From contig NZ_MDFN01000022.1 in the NCBI RefSeq assembly GCF_001730525.1, forward strand, positions 22,092 through 86,091: 64,000 nt of DNA. Reading direction: 5' to 3'. This document shows, piece by piece, positions 54,325-63,859 of this stretch (the stretch's first letter is position 1; every line of letters begins with the position of its first letter). Below the pieces are notes generated by a model. The model was not told the DNA's origin, did no database searches, and saw nothing but the letters and a program-made list of their open reading frames with translations. The DNA is from Arcticibacter eurypsychrophilus. Its GTDB lineage: Bacteria > Bacteroidota > Bacteroidia > Sphingobacteriales > Sphingobacteriaceae. The position numbers and the translations under genes were made by a program.

Positions 54325-56190
54325 ATGCAGGATATAAAACGATCAGCGCTTTTAAACCAAGCTATAACAGTTTTAAAGCGCGCATCAACAGGAAATTATA
54401 TTTTAGCCGCTGCCACAGGGGCAAAGGACAATTACGATCATATTTGGGCACGGGATTGTGCGGTCACTGGATTGAGTATTTTAACCTGCCAGATCGATGA
54501 ACTATATATTCCCTATATCAATTCCTTAAAATTGTTGCAAAAAGCGGCCAACCATGCCGGGCAGATACCCTCTAATATCAAAGTTGATCAAGATGGATCA
54601 ATCATGAAAATAAGCTTTGGCGGAACGGCTGGTCGTACTGATGCCAGTTTTTGGTGGCTGATTGGGAGCATCAGTTACTTAAAGCAACAGCCCGATGATG
54701 CTTTCTACCGATTGGTGTCTGACCAGGCATCATTGATCTTCGCCCTTGCAGAAAATTGGGAATTTAATGGCAAAGGCTTGATGTATGTTCCCATGAGCAG
54801 TAACTGGGCAGATGAGTATATTACACATGGCTATGTGTTATTTGACCAGCTATTGCGCTATTGGGCATTGAGCATTGCGGGAACTTATTTTGATCGCCCG
54901 GAATGGACGGCAAAGGCGTCTGAAATTAAAACACTGATCAGGCAGCACTTTTTACTGGAACAGCCATTAAAGGACAGTCTTTATACCCTGGCGCAGCAGC
55001 AAGCTCTGGCAGGTTACGAGCTGGGCAAGAACTTCATCGCCTCATTTACACCAGGCGATCGTGTAGAGCGGTTTGATGGCTGGTCTATTGGCCTTTTGCT
55101 GATGCTTGACATTCCATCCCCTGAAAGTATTCAGAAGCTTGTTTGTTCGCTACAGGAAAGTTTGTCGTCAAACCAATCGAAGGGTATTCCGGCATTTTGG
55201 CCGGAGATCAAAGCCGGGGAAGTGCTGTATCAGCAACTTTTGAATAATCATAGTTATGATTTCAAAAACAAGCCGGGCCATTTTCACAATGGGGGTATCT
55301 GGCCTGTGGTGAACGGCTTTTTGATTGCAGGGTTAATGATAGCAGGTGAAAGTAAACTGGCATCGGATCTGACAGATCTTCTTTTTGAAACTCTAGAAAC
55401 TTCAGATGTCGAACATCCATTTGCCGAATATTACGATCTCTATGAGGGTAAACCTGGTGGCATGGCGAATTTATGTTTTAGCGCGGCAGGTCTTTTACTG
55501 GCCAATACTGCTGTAAACAAATCATCGGATATAAATAGTATCATCCCACCGGCTGTAGTGACTGCTATTGAGGTTAGAGAGCAATTTGAAACCTGTGCCA
55601 CGCATATTGCAAAGTTACTTCCGCCAATTCAAAACGAAACCTTTGTTATTTCCATTGCGGGAGAGTCAGGCAGCGGAAAAACAACTCTGAGTAAGGCACT
55701 TAAAGCTGTTTTAGATGAAAAAGGATTAAAAACAGTTTTGCTACACCAAGATGATTTTTTCAAATTACCACCGAATCAAAATCACCGGGCTAGGGAAATG
55801 GACTTTGAACACGTTGGCTATTCCGAGGTACGACTTGACATGCTAGATGCGTCTTTGCAGCAAATTAAAGATCAGCATACCGATGTGCTTGCCATTCCTT
55901 ACATGAACAGGCTTGTTGATACTGAGGAAACTAAAGTGATCAATATTGCTGACGTAAAAATGGTTATTGTTGAGGGGACATATACAACCATGCTTCATAA
56001 CCCTGATTTGCGTATCTTTATGGACACCAGTTACCAATTGACCCGTCAAAACCGCATTACCCGCGGACGTGATACCATTACCGATTTTATTGAAAATGTA
56101 TTAATGAAAGAAAGCCAATTGATACAATTACATAAAACCATGGCCGACCTGGTTGTCGACAACCAGTTTAAAATTGAGCGTAAACAATAG
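54325..56190 (+). CDS. Fusion of a six-hairpin glycosidase and a uridine-kinase-like P-loop kinase
   Basis: The 621-residue protein has two enzymes in one chain and no signal peptide, so it is cytoplasmic. Residues 1-400 look like an (alpha/alpha)6 glycosidase of the GH15/GH63/GH100/glycogen-debranching group: DHIWARDCAVTGLSIL, GRTDASFWWLIGSISYL and FHNGGIWPVVNGFLIAGL. Residues about 430-621 are a kinase of the uridine kinase/phosphoribulokinase/glycerate 3-kinase superfamily, with Walker A SIAGESGSGKTTLSKAL (about 442), HQDDFFKLPPN and VIVEGTYTTM, and an Arg-rich lid (RQNRITRGRDT). One chain could split an imported glycoside and phosphorylate a product. Substrates such as sucrose or glucosylglycerate are guesses. 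The permease gene follows after 17 bases. Confidence 0.8.
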   Translation: MQDIKRSALLNQAITVLKRASTGNYILAAATGAKDNYDHIWARDCAVTGLSILTCQIDELYIPYINSLKLLQKAANHAGQIPSNIKVDQDGSIMKISFGGTAGRTDASFWWLIGSISYLKQQPDDAFYRLVSDQASLIFALAENWEFNGKGLMYVPMSSNWADEYITHGYVLFDQLLRYWALSIAGTYFDRPEWTAKASEIKTLIRQHFLLEQPLKDSLYTLAQQQALAGYELGKNFIASFTPGDRVERFDGWSIGLLLMLDIPSPESIQKLVCSLQESLSSNQSKGIPAFWPEIKAGEVLYQQLLNNHSYDFKNKPGHFHNGGIWPVVNGFLIAGLMIAGESKLASDLTDLLFETLETSDVEHPFAEYYDLYEGKPGGMANLCFSAAGLLLANTAVNKSSDINSIIPPAVVTAIEVREQFETCATHIAKLLPPIQNETFVISIAGESGSGKTTLSKALKAVLDEKGLKTVLLHQDDFFKLPPNQNHRAREMDFEHVGYSEVRLDMLDASLQQIKDQHTDVLAIPYMNRLVDTEETKVINIADVKMVIVEGTYTTMLHNPDLRIFMDTSYQLTRQNRITRGRDTITDFIENVLMKESQLIQLHKTMADLVVDNQFKIERKQ

Positions 56191-56207
56191 TATTAGAGGC
56201 AATTAAG

Positions 56208-57536
56208 ATGAATCAAATAATTTCCGGCAAGGCCAGGCTTAGTTTTTGGCAGATTATCAACATGAACTTTGGCTTTTTAGGTTTGCAGTACAGCTTCGGC
56301 TTGCAGCAGGCCAACATGAGCCCAATATATTCCTATTTGGGAGCAAAGGAAAGCGCATTACCTTATTTATGGCTGGCCGGCCCGATAACGGGTCTCATAC
56401 TCCAACCCATCATTGGGGCGATGAGCGATAGTACCTATACCCGCTGGGGAAGAAGAAAACCCTATTTTTTGATCGGTGCTATATTTTGCAGTCTTTGCCT
56501 TTTTATTATGCCGCATAGCAGTTCTGTTTGGATGGCGGCCAGTATTTTATGGATATTGGATGCTGCCAACAATATCACACAGGAGCCCTATCGCGCTTTT
56601 GCCAGTGATAAACTGGATGAATCACAGCACCCTATCGGGTTTTTAACCCAAAGCGCCTTTACAGGTTTAGGGCAAACCCTGTCTTACCTGACACCGACAT
56701 TACTCATTTTAATCGGCGTAAATAAATATGCTGAAAATTCTCACCATATTCCGATAACCACCATTATTGCCTTTATGATTGGCGCTGTTATCTCTATCAG
56801 TTCTATCATATGGACATTATACACCACTAAAGAAAATCCACTATCAGTCGAGGAGATCGCTGTAATAAAACAAAAGAAAATCAGTATTAAAAGTGTTTTT
56901 ACCGAAATATTCTATGCTTTAAAAAATATGCCCTTAGCAATGAAACAAATGGCGCCAATGATGTTTTTCAGTTGGTATGCTATGTTTACCTATTGGATAT
57001 ATATAGCCAATTGTCTTTCGCACTCGGTTTATGGTGCTTATCCGGTCAACAATTTTAGGTTGGCCGATCTGCTAGCAGGACAAATAGGAGCATTTTATAA
57101 CTTTATTGCTTTTCTATCAGCTTTTCTACTGGCCTTCCTAGCAAGAAAATGGGGTTCTAAAACCGTTCATTTCATCTGTCTACTTTTAGCTGGTTTGGGG
57201 CTAATTGCTTTACCATTAATACATAGCGCTACCCTTGTGTTTATCCCAGTGGTTTTCCTTGGGTTTTGCTGGGCTAGTATGATGGGAAATCCTTATGTTA
57301 TTTTGGCTAAAAGTATTCCAGCTAACAAAGCAGGTATCTATATGGGCATCTTTAATTTATTTATTGTAATCCCAATGCTTTTACAAAATTTAACCATGCC
57401 ATTATTCTATCATTCATGGCTTGCCGATAGTCCAACTAATGCTATTCAACTTGCCGGAATATTTTTATGTTTGGGATCAATATGCACTTTTTTTGTAAAA
57501 GGACGTTCGAAAACAATTAAGTTAATGATTCCGTGA
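56208..57536 (+). CDS. MFS sugar transporter of the GPH/sucrose transporter type
   Basis: The 442-residue protein has about twelve membrane segments. GLQQANMSPIYSYLGAKES and LWLAGPITGLILQPIIGAMS, then the RxGRRxP loop (TRWGRRKPYFLIG) and QEPYRAFASD, are typical of glycoside-pentoside-hexuronide and plant SUT-like sugar/proton symporters. It should carry an intact disaccharide or glycoside from the periplasm into the cytoplasm, where the fused hydrolase-kinase waits. It is the third gene of the operon behind the receptor and fusion genes. Confidence 0.88.
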   Translation: MNQIISGKARLSFWQIINMNFGFLGLQYSFGLQQANMSPIYSYLGAKESALPYLWLAGPITGLILQPIIGAMSDSTYTRWGRRKPYFLIGAIFCSLCLFIMPHSSSVWMAASILWILDAANNITQEPYRAFASDKLDESQHPIGFLTQSAFTGLGQTLSYLTPTLLILIGVNKYAENSHHIPITTIIAFMIGAVISISSIIWTLYTTKENPLSVEEIAVIKQKKISIKSVFTEIFYALKNMPLAMKQMAPMMFFSWYAMFTYWIYIANCLSHSVYGAYPVNNFRLADLLAGQIGAFYNFIAFLSAFLLAFLARKWGSKTVHFICLLLAGLGLIALPLIHSATLVFIPVVFLGFCWASMMGNPYVILAKSIPANKAGIYMGIFNLFIVIPMLLQNLTMPLFYHSWLADSPTNAIQLAGIFLCLGSICTFFVKGRSKTIKLMIP

Positions 57537-57540
57537 ATCA

Positions 57541-57775
57541 CCCGGTCATTGGGACTTTTATAGGGTAAGGGTCCCGCCTGGACTTGACTTACAAGGACCA
57601 CGCTGTTGGTTGCTCCATAGGCGGCAATGCCATGAGTTACTTCCCGTAAGAAAGTACAGTTGTTCATGATGCAGTATAATACGTGACTAAGATGTTCCCA
57701 TGATTTGCAGCGTTTGCTGTACCTGTCGGCATTATATTCTTTGACCAGACTGGCAAAAGAGGAACGATCTAACAT
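57541..57775 (-). pseudogene. N-terminal fragment of an IS4-type transposase
   Basis: A frame starting at 57775 reads MLDRSSFASLVKEYNADRY, then CKSWEHLSHVLYC and NCTFLREVTHGIAAYG, the N-terminal DUF4372-like domain of IS4-family transposases. After about 50 residues the similarity ends and the frame runs into the permease gene. No catalytic DDE part or terminal repeats remain. It is a leftover of a deleted insertion sequence at the end of the sugar locus. Confidence 0.65.
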
Positions 57776-57858
57776 TCATGTAAGATGCGGGAGTATCGGC
57801 TGTCTGGAGAAAGTTGTACCTTTAAACATACCTTTAGTGTGGTAACTTACAGTACAAT

Positions 57859-57892
57859 AAAAACGGGTTAGCTTAGGTTAGCCCGTTTTTTT
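57859..57892 (+). terminator. Rho-independent terminator
   Basis: AAAAACGGGTTAGC (57859-57872) pairs with GTTAGCCCGTTTTT (57877-57890) with G-U pairs and a TTAG loop, followed by more T. It closes the sugar operon or the IS fragment. Confidence 0.8.
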
Positions 57893-58113
57893 ATCGGATA
57901 ACAATGATTTTTAGTATAACTTTGACTTGAATTTGTAAATTTTTATAACCAAGAGTACAAGATAAACCTTAACCATCACATTACTTCATAAAGCTAATTC
58001 GCCATCAATTGGAAGTATCAACTGTGTTGCTTAACATTAATCCCTAAGTATTTCTTGAATAAGCGATTATATTTTTTTAAAATTGAAAAGCTTTATACTT
58101 TAGCAACTCTTCT

Positions 58114-60411
58114 ATGTATTTGATCAGCAACAGTAAAATAATCAAGCCAGGTATATTTACTTTCTTGATTTTTATTTTGTCTTCAGCCAGCCTCCTTGCA
58201 AAGCAACATCCTTTAAAACCAGACAAAGAGCCGGTAGATTACGTAAATCCTTACATTGGTAATATAAGTCATTTGCTGGTACCAACCTATCCTACCATAC
58301 ACTTACCCAATAGTTTGCTTCGCGTATATCCGGAGAGAGATGATTTTACAGGAAATCAGATTAGCGGACTTCCTGTCATTGTCACCAGTCATCGAGGTGC
58401 ATCCGCTTTTAATTTAAGTCCTTATCAGGGAGAAGAGAAAAATCTGGATGCTGTAATCAACTATGGTTATGACAATGAGATCATCAAGCCTTACTTTTAT
58501 CAGGTTGACCTTGATGATTATGGAATAGCGGTAAAGTATGCTCCATCGCATCAATCGGCTATTTACCAATTAAATTTTACGGAAACCGGGCCTGCTTACA
58601 TCGTCCTTAATTCACGTAATGGTGAAATGAAAGTGGATGCGAACACCATTAGCGGATATCAGTCATTGGGAAATAACACAAAAGTATTTCTGTACATGGA
58701 AACTGATTTAAAGCCTACGTTAAGCGGTGTTCTAACAGAGCATAAAATTAATTCGACTGTAAAAACTATAAATGGAAAAGATGCTTGTGTGATTCTTAAG
58801 TTCCCTTTAAATACCAAACAGATAAAAGTGCGATATGGAATTTCGTTTATCAGTATTGAACAGGCAAAGAAAAACCTGCAACGCGAAATCAAAGATTACA
58901 ATCTCGAGAAAGTAGCTGAAACAGGAAGAGGAGTTTGGAATAAAACATTAGGAAAAATACAAATAGACGGTGATAATGATAATCATAAAACGGTGTTTTA
59001 TACCTCGCTTTACCGTACATATGAACGGATGATCTGTATTTCTGAGGATGGAAATTATTTCAGTGCTTTTGACGGCAAGGTTCATCAAGATCAAGGCATT
59101 CCATTTTATACTGATGACTGGATCTGGGATACGTATCGGGCAACACATCCGCTAAGGGCAATAATTGAACCGAAAAAGGAACAGGATATGATTAATTCAT
59201 TCATCCGTATGGCTGAACAGATGCCTGATTTCTGGATGCCTACTTTCCCTGAAATCACTGGAGATAGCCGACGAATGAATTCGAATCATGGTGTGGCGAC
59301 AATAATTGATGCCTATAATAAGGGGTTAAGAGGATTTGATCTCGAAAAAGCATATCTGGCATGCAAAAATGCCATTACACAAAAAACATTAGCTCCATGG
59401 TCGCCTAACAAAGCGGGAGCACTGGATGTTTTTTATAAGAAGAACGGTTATATTCCTGCATTGCATCCGGGAGAGGAAGAAACAATTCCAGAAGTTCATT
59501 CCTGGGAAAAACGCCAGCCTGTAGCGGTTACGCTAGGTACTGTTTATGATGAATGGTGTTTATCTAAAATTGCAAAGATTTTAGGGAAGGATGAAGATGC
59601 TGCTTATTTTGCAGAACGCAGTCTTAATTACCATAAGGTATTCAATTCGGAAACGAAGTTCTTTCATCCTAAAGATAAAGATGGAAAGTTTATTGAACCT
59701 TTTGATTATCGGTTTTCGGGTGGCATTGGTGCCCGGGATGCTTATGATGAAAATAATGGGTGGGTGTATCGTTGGGATGTACAACATAATATAAGTGACC
59801 TGGTGCAAATGATGGGTGGAAAAGATTCTTTCGTTAATGAACTGGAACGGATGTATAATACTCCTCTTGGCATGGGAAGGCCTGATTTTCATCATCAGTT
59901 TGGTGATCATACCGGGATTGTCGGTCAGTATTCTATGGGCAATGAGCCAAGTATGCACATTCCTTATTTGTATAATTATGGAGGACAACCCTGGAGAACT
60001 CAAAAGCGCGTTCGTACTTTATTAAATCAATGGTTCAGAAACGATTTAATGGGTATACCAGGAGATGAAGATGGGGGTGGTCTGACTTCATTTGTTGTAT
60101 TTTCATCTTTAGGATTTTACCCTGTTACTCCTGGCTTACCGATGTATGTGATAGGCGCACCTATGTTTAGAGATGCAAAAATAGATATTGGCAATGGGAA
60201 AATATTTGAGATTTCATGTTTGAATTATTCACCGGATAATAAATATATCCAATCTGCAAAACTCAATGGAAAGGACTGGAACAAATCATGGTTCTCGCAT
60301 CAGGAATTAATAAAAGGGGGAAAACTAGAATTCGTTATGGGAAAACAGCCAAATAAACTATGGGCTTCAGCTGACAATGCATTGCCTCCGTCATTTAGTA
60401 TGCCTGATTAA
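58114..60411 (+). CDS. Second GH92-family alpha-mannosidase, exported
   Basis: The 765-residue protein has a signal peptide (FLIFILSSASLLAKQ). GH92 features are VDYVNPYIGNISHLLVPTYP, TDDWIWDTYRATHPLRAIIE, YSMGNEPSMHIPYLYNYGG and GIPGDEDGGGLTSFVVFSSL followed by GFYPVTPG. It differs strongly from the GH92 at 37481: the Asp-containing block reads GDEDGGGLTSF instead of DDAGEMSAWY. It therefore belongs to another subgroup, probably with another mannosidic linkage or aglycone. It is monocistronic, about 220 bases after a terminator. Confidence 0.9.
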   Translation: MYLISNSKIIKPGIFTFLIFILSSASLLAKQHPLKPDKEPVDYVNPYIGNISHLLVPTYPTIHLPNSLLRVYPERDDFTGNQISGLPVIVTSHRGASAFNLSPYQGEEKNLDAVINYGYDNEIIKPYFYQVDLDDYGIAVKYAPSHQSAIYQLNFTETGPAYIVLNSRNGEMKVDANTISGYQSLGNNTKVFLYMETDLKPTLSGVLTEHKINSTVKTINGKDACVILKFPLNTKQIKVRYGISFISIEQAKKNLQREIKDYNLEKVAETGRGVWNKTLGKIQIDGDNDNHKTVFYTSLYRTYERMICISEDGNYFSAFDGKVHQDQGIPFYTDDWIWDTYRATHPLRAIIEPKKEQDMINSFIRMAEQMPDFWMPTFPEITGDSRRMNSNHGVATIIDAYNKGLRGFDLEKAYLACKNAITQKTLAPWSPNKAGALDVFYKKNGYIPALHPGEEETIPEVHSWEKRQPVAVTLGTVYDEWCLSKIAKILGKDEDAAYFAERSLNYHKVFNSETKFFHPKDKDGKFIEPFDYRFSGGIGARDAYDENNGWVYRWDVQHNISDLVQMMGGKDSFVNELERMYNTPLGMGRPDFHHQFGDHTGIVGQYSMGNEPSMHIPYLYNYGGQPWRTQKRVRTLLNQWFRNDLMGIPGDEDGGGLTSFVVFSSLGFYPVTPGLPMYVIGAPMFRDAKIDIGNGKIFEISCLNYSPDNKYIQSAKLNGKDWNKSWFSHQELIKGGKLEFVMGKQPNKLWASADNALPPSFSMPD

Positions 60412-60415
60412 TGTA

Positions 60416-62905
60416 TTAAAGTTTTGCCTCTATTGCCTGAGGCTTTATATTTGATTTTTTATTCGTAAATATGGCGTGATCCCTGGGACCAAAAGATGAA
60501 TTCAGACGGCTTGATGATTCCTGGACTTCCTTAGAGGATTGATCTCCGGTACCGATAATTTGATATGATTCAGTCTTTTTGCGTCTTTCAATGATGCTTC
60601 TGGATCCGAAATTATAAGTCAGACTTAATCCGGCAAAAAAATTACCATGAATAATCGTGCTTTTGAATACCTCCTTATTCCATTTAACAAAACCTTCTTT
60701 GTGATATTCAATAGTTCGGATTCCATACATACCTAAGGTCCCCTTTATTAGAAATCCTGATTTTTGCACACCTAAATGCAGTGCAGTATAATTACTTGCC
60801 GCATAAGAAGCCTTTACGTCACCATCCAAGATCATTTGTGTGGCAATCTCTGCATTATATACGCCATTGGGATGGGCACGGTTATAATCACGTTGCCATT
60901 CTGCACTCCCTGTTTGCGATGCCCCGTTTTGAGTATGTGTCAGATTGGTCGTTCCTTCATTATTGGTTTCGCCGGCTAATTCCAAATCTACGATGAAGTT
61001 AGAGCCTCTTCCATCTTCCACATTGCCATAGCCTAAATTCAAAATATGTGTCACCAGGGTGTATCTGTAATACGTCATGACGTGTGAAAGGTCAAAAAAT
61101 CTTTTGTAAGGATCATCCACACCAGGGGTAGAAAGAACAGTGGCGTCAACACCTAGCATAACCGGACCTGCATTTATGCCGAAGTGACCGCCCCAGTTAA
61201 TATAGTGCTGATTAAACTTGGGCACCTCACCATGCTCTCCCAGTATTGTTTTATCATCATATCCCACTTGGCGCTTTCCTGTTCCTCCTATGATGCCAAA
61301 CTCAGGATAGAAAACAGGCTTTACTCCCTTTGTTGCAATCTTGAGCAGGTTTGAGAAATAGATGTCAGATTCTAGTCTGAATTCTATACCATTTTGAACA
61401 ACACGCGACCCTTGCTGTGGTTGATCGTTTACATATTCTGGAATAAAGTCAACGGCATCAAATACAGTTCGGTATTCAGAATGGCGACTCGCCATTTTTA
61501 TTCTGGGGTTAAACAGGATCAATTTTTTTGTTTCTTGTATGTCAACAGTTGAATATTGACGCATAATACTTGCGCCGACCTGCTGTACGCTGATATATGC
61601 TGTTGATGTGGATTGTACTGGGGTATCAGGACCAGCAACGGCTACCAGAACAAGATCAGAACTGGTCATATATTGTGTTTTGTCTGATCCATAACCTAGC
61701 GATTTCATCTTTTCAGTACCATGATCAGTTAATTCAGCCAGGCGTTTAGGCGTAAAATTACCTGTTTGAGTGGCAGAAACTGAACCTTTGCCACTGATTA
61801 GCTGTCTTAAAAGTTTTAAAGCATCCCGTTCTCCATAGTGAAGGGCGGTGAGCATGGTTATTTCGAGTGCCTTTGCTTCAGCTTGATTACTTACCTGATC
61901 GGGATTAATTACCTGATCTTCTGTAAGTAAAACGGGTCCTACGTTGCCTGGTACATTCGCATTGAAAAACTGACTGTTTTTTAATGCTTTAATGGTATTA
62001 CTTTCTTTCCCTTTTCTAAGATCGTTTGTTAACTCTTCTACGAATTTTTTACTTTCAGGATGACGGTTTAAATCTCCTTCCTGCAAACGGATCAATTCAA
62101 AAAGTGCACGTTTGTAGTTCTCATTGGCATTCTCTTTAGACATTTTGGCGCCAGGAAATGTACGTGACCTGAATTCAGCAACGGCTGCTTTTTCCGCGGC
62201 ATATTTATTTTTATTTTTTGCCTGTTCGCGGCGTAGTATTTCTGCTAGTGTAATAGTGGTGCCATTGTAATCAAGTATTTCCAGATTGCTGCTTTCACGG
62301 ATTTCTCTTGTGGCTGAAGTAATCGTAATTGTGTTATGTAGCTTAGTTCCATAATCGCGTGCCATATAGGCTTGATATACATTTTCCTTCCATTGCGGCT
62401 GATTGCTCCGGATTGTGGCTGGTTTAGCTGATATCATTGCCCGAAGGTCTTTTAATACTAGTGGATTATTTCCAATAGTGACCTCTTGATTTTGTTCTGT
62501 TCTGAAAGTTATACTTTGTCCTTTAGGCAGATACTTATTAATCAATTCAAATAAGGCAACTGTTCCATTTATACCTTGTTTGGCAACATATTCCAAATCA
62601 TGTTCGCTTAGTAATGTGGTAAGGGGTACGCCGTTCTGTTTGTCATATTTAGTAGTATCCGCAAGTATCTCAGCGGCTTTTACTGCTGCTCCAGTAAGTC
62701 GTGTATCCTCTTTTAGCAATTGAGTGGTCTTTTGATAGGTAGTTAGCGACTCTCCCGGACTGCGTTTTATAGTTACTGTATCCTGCGGAGCTTTGTAGGT
62801 TTGCGCTTCTGAGTTTTGAGTCATTGCGAAGTAGCTGCCAAAAGAAGCAATGGTCATCATTAGAGTACGGTTAATCTTATGAGGGAAATAGCTAAGCACT
62901 TTCAT
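60416..62905 (-). CDS. Large exported protein of unknown function with possible outer-membrane barrel
   Basis: I choose ATG 62905 (MKVLSYFPHKINRTLMMTIA; 829 residues); the frame extends to a TTG at 62926. An N-terminal hydrophobic stretch with NSEAQTYKAP suggests export. The middle (about 200-420) is helical and charged. From about residue 500 the pattern is of alternating beta strands with glycines and aromatics (YINWGGHFGINAGPVMLGVD, NFFAGLSLTYNFGSR), like a membrane barrel, although the last strand is followed by a 60-residue charged tail. I do not recognise the family. It converges on the GH92 gene with four bases between stops and has no partner gene. Confidence 0.6.
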   Translation of the reverse strand: MKVLSYFPHKINRTLMMTIASFGSYFAMTQNSEAQTYKAPQDTVTIKRSPGESLTTYQKTTQLLKEDTRLTGAAVKAAEILADTTKYDKQNGVPLTTLLSEHDLEYVAKQGINGTVALFELINKYLPKGQSITFRTEQNQEVTIGNNPLVLKDLRAMISAKPATIRSNQPQWKENVYQAYMARDYGTKLHNTITITSATREIRESSNLEILDYNGTTITLAEILRREQAKNKNKYAAEKAAVAEFRSRTFPGAKMSKENANENYKRALFELIRLQEGDLNRHPESKKFVEELTNDLRKGKESNTIKALKNSQFFNANVPGNVGPVLLTEDQVINPDQVSNQAEAKALEITMLTALHYGERDALKLLRQLISGKGSVSATQTGNFTPKRLAELTDHGTEKMKSLGYGSDKTQYMTSSDLVLVAVAGPDTPVQSTSTAYISVQQVGASIMRQYSTVDIQETKKLILFNPRIKMASRHSEYRTVFDAVDFIPEYVNDQPQQGSRVVQNGIEFRLESDIYFSNLLKIATKGVKPVFYPEFGIIGGTGKRQVGYDDKTILGEHGEVPKFNQHYINWGGHFGINAGPVMLGVDATVLSTPGVDDPYKRFFDLSHVMTYYRYTLVTHILNLGYGNVEDGRGSNFIVDLELAGETNNEGTTNLTHTQNGASQTGSAEWQRDYNRAHPNGVYNAEIATQMILDGDVKASYAASNYTALHLGVQKSGFLIKGTLGMYGIRTIEYHKEGFVKWNKEVFKSTIIHGNFFAGLSLTYNFGSRSIIERRKKTESYQIIGTGDQSSKEVQESSSRLNSSFGPRDHAIFTNKKSNIKPQAIEAKL

Positions 62906-63685
62906 GTGTGAAATAATTTTGCGCAATATAGAAATGTGTTTGGGTTTAAGAGGTCAGGTGTGCCTGTTTTGAACATAGAGTGTGAAATATGTGGTAAAAT
63001 GTGTTTATGTCCAATATGCTTATCTGTTTATACTGTAGGGTTAGTTTAAATTACATAGTAGCGCAGTCTTAAATTTTCTTAGTTTTTAAATTTATTGATA
63101 GGTAAGGTTTTTACGAAAATTCGAACAAAAATATTCCGTTGAGTTGGAGTATTATTTCATAATAAGAACTGCAGTTTAAACTTTGTATGATTGGATACGA
63201 AGAATTTATTAGTAGGAGATGTAATTGGATATTCTACAAGGGTACCAACTTTCGTGGTTTAACATGATTCCTGGTAATTTGAAACACAATGATGAAAGAT
63301 AACTTTGTCTGGGTTCTCAATCAATGAATCTATATCCTGTTGCTTTTAGTGATTTATTAAGAAGTAGGACTCTTTTTCTTTACAAAGCACTTAATTTTAT
63401 CTTTATATATTTTTAAATGAATTTTTATACAGCTGGTATCTGGGCAGAATGAAGGTATAATAAATGATTTCCTAATCTATATAGATTTTATTGCAGTTTC
63501 GTTTGCTGTTAAGATTGCTTTCTTTTTCCTGATATTTCGTATCAACGGAGGCTATTTTATACGGAATTCGTATTTTTAGTACTTCATGTTAATAAATTAT
63601 TTACTTTATTTTCATGTCCTAACAGTCTGTCGGATAAGCGTCCCTGCGGGTTCTATGAGATTTGAGATGGTTTTTTTGAGAAAAG
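62906..63685. other. Long AT-rich intergenic stretch
   Basis: Nearly 800 bases without a credible gene. It carries the upstream region of the leftward exported-protein gene. Short frames on both strands lack start signals and domains. Confidence 0.5.
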
Positions 63686-63698
63686 GACTGAGAAATAG

Positions 63699-63729
63699 TT
63701 GCAGGAATGCTGCGAAATGTGCACTTTTG
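63699..63729 (+). promoter_or_regulatory. Upstream promoter P1 of a probable rRNA operon
   Basis: TTG at 63699-63701, a 20-base spacer and CACTTTTG (63722-63729) fit the Bacteroidetes -33/-7 pattern. The initiation region CAATCCCAAAACG follows and recurs at P2. Confidence 0.45.
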
Positions 63730-63824
63730 CAATCCCAAAACGAACGGGGAAAAGCAAAGCGCGAGGCGGAGCGGAAGATGAAGAGAGATGGAAAGAGGAG
63801 CTGGAAAAGAAAATCATTTTTTTC

Positions 63825-63854
63825 TTGCAAATATGAAAAAGCTTCTTACCTTTG
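63825..63854 (+). promoter_or_regulatory. Downstream promoter P2 of a probable rRNA operon
   Basis: TTG at 63825-63827, a 19-base spacer and TACCTTTG (63847-63854) match the Bacteroidetes consensus TTG-N19-TAnnTTTG perfectly, followed by CAATCCCAAATCGGGG. Tandem promoters 125 bases apart with matched initiation regions are typical of rRNA genes. Confidence 0.6.
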
Positions 63855-63859
63855 CAATC

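Noticed and set aside
54261..54500. 79-codon frame starting after the receptor gene
   Set aside because: It overlaps the intra-operon hairpin and most of it lies in another frame over the start of the fusion enzyme.
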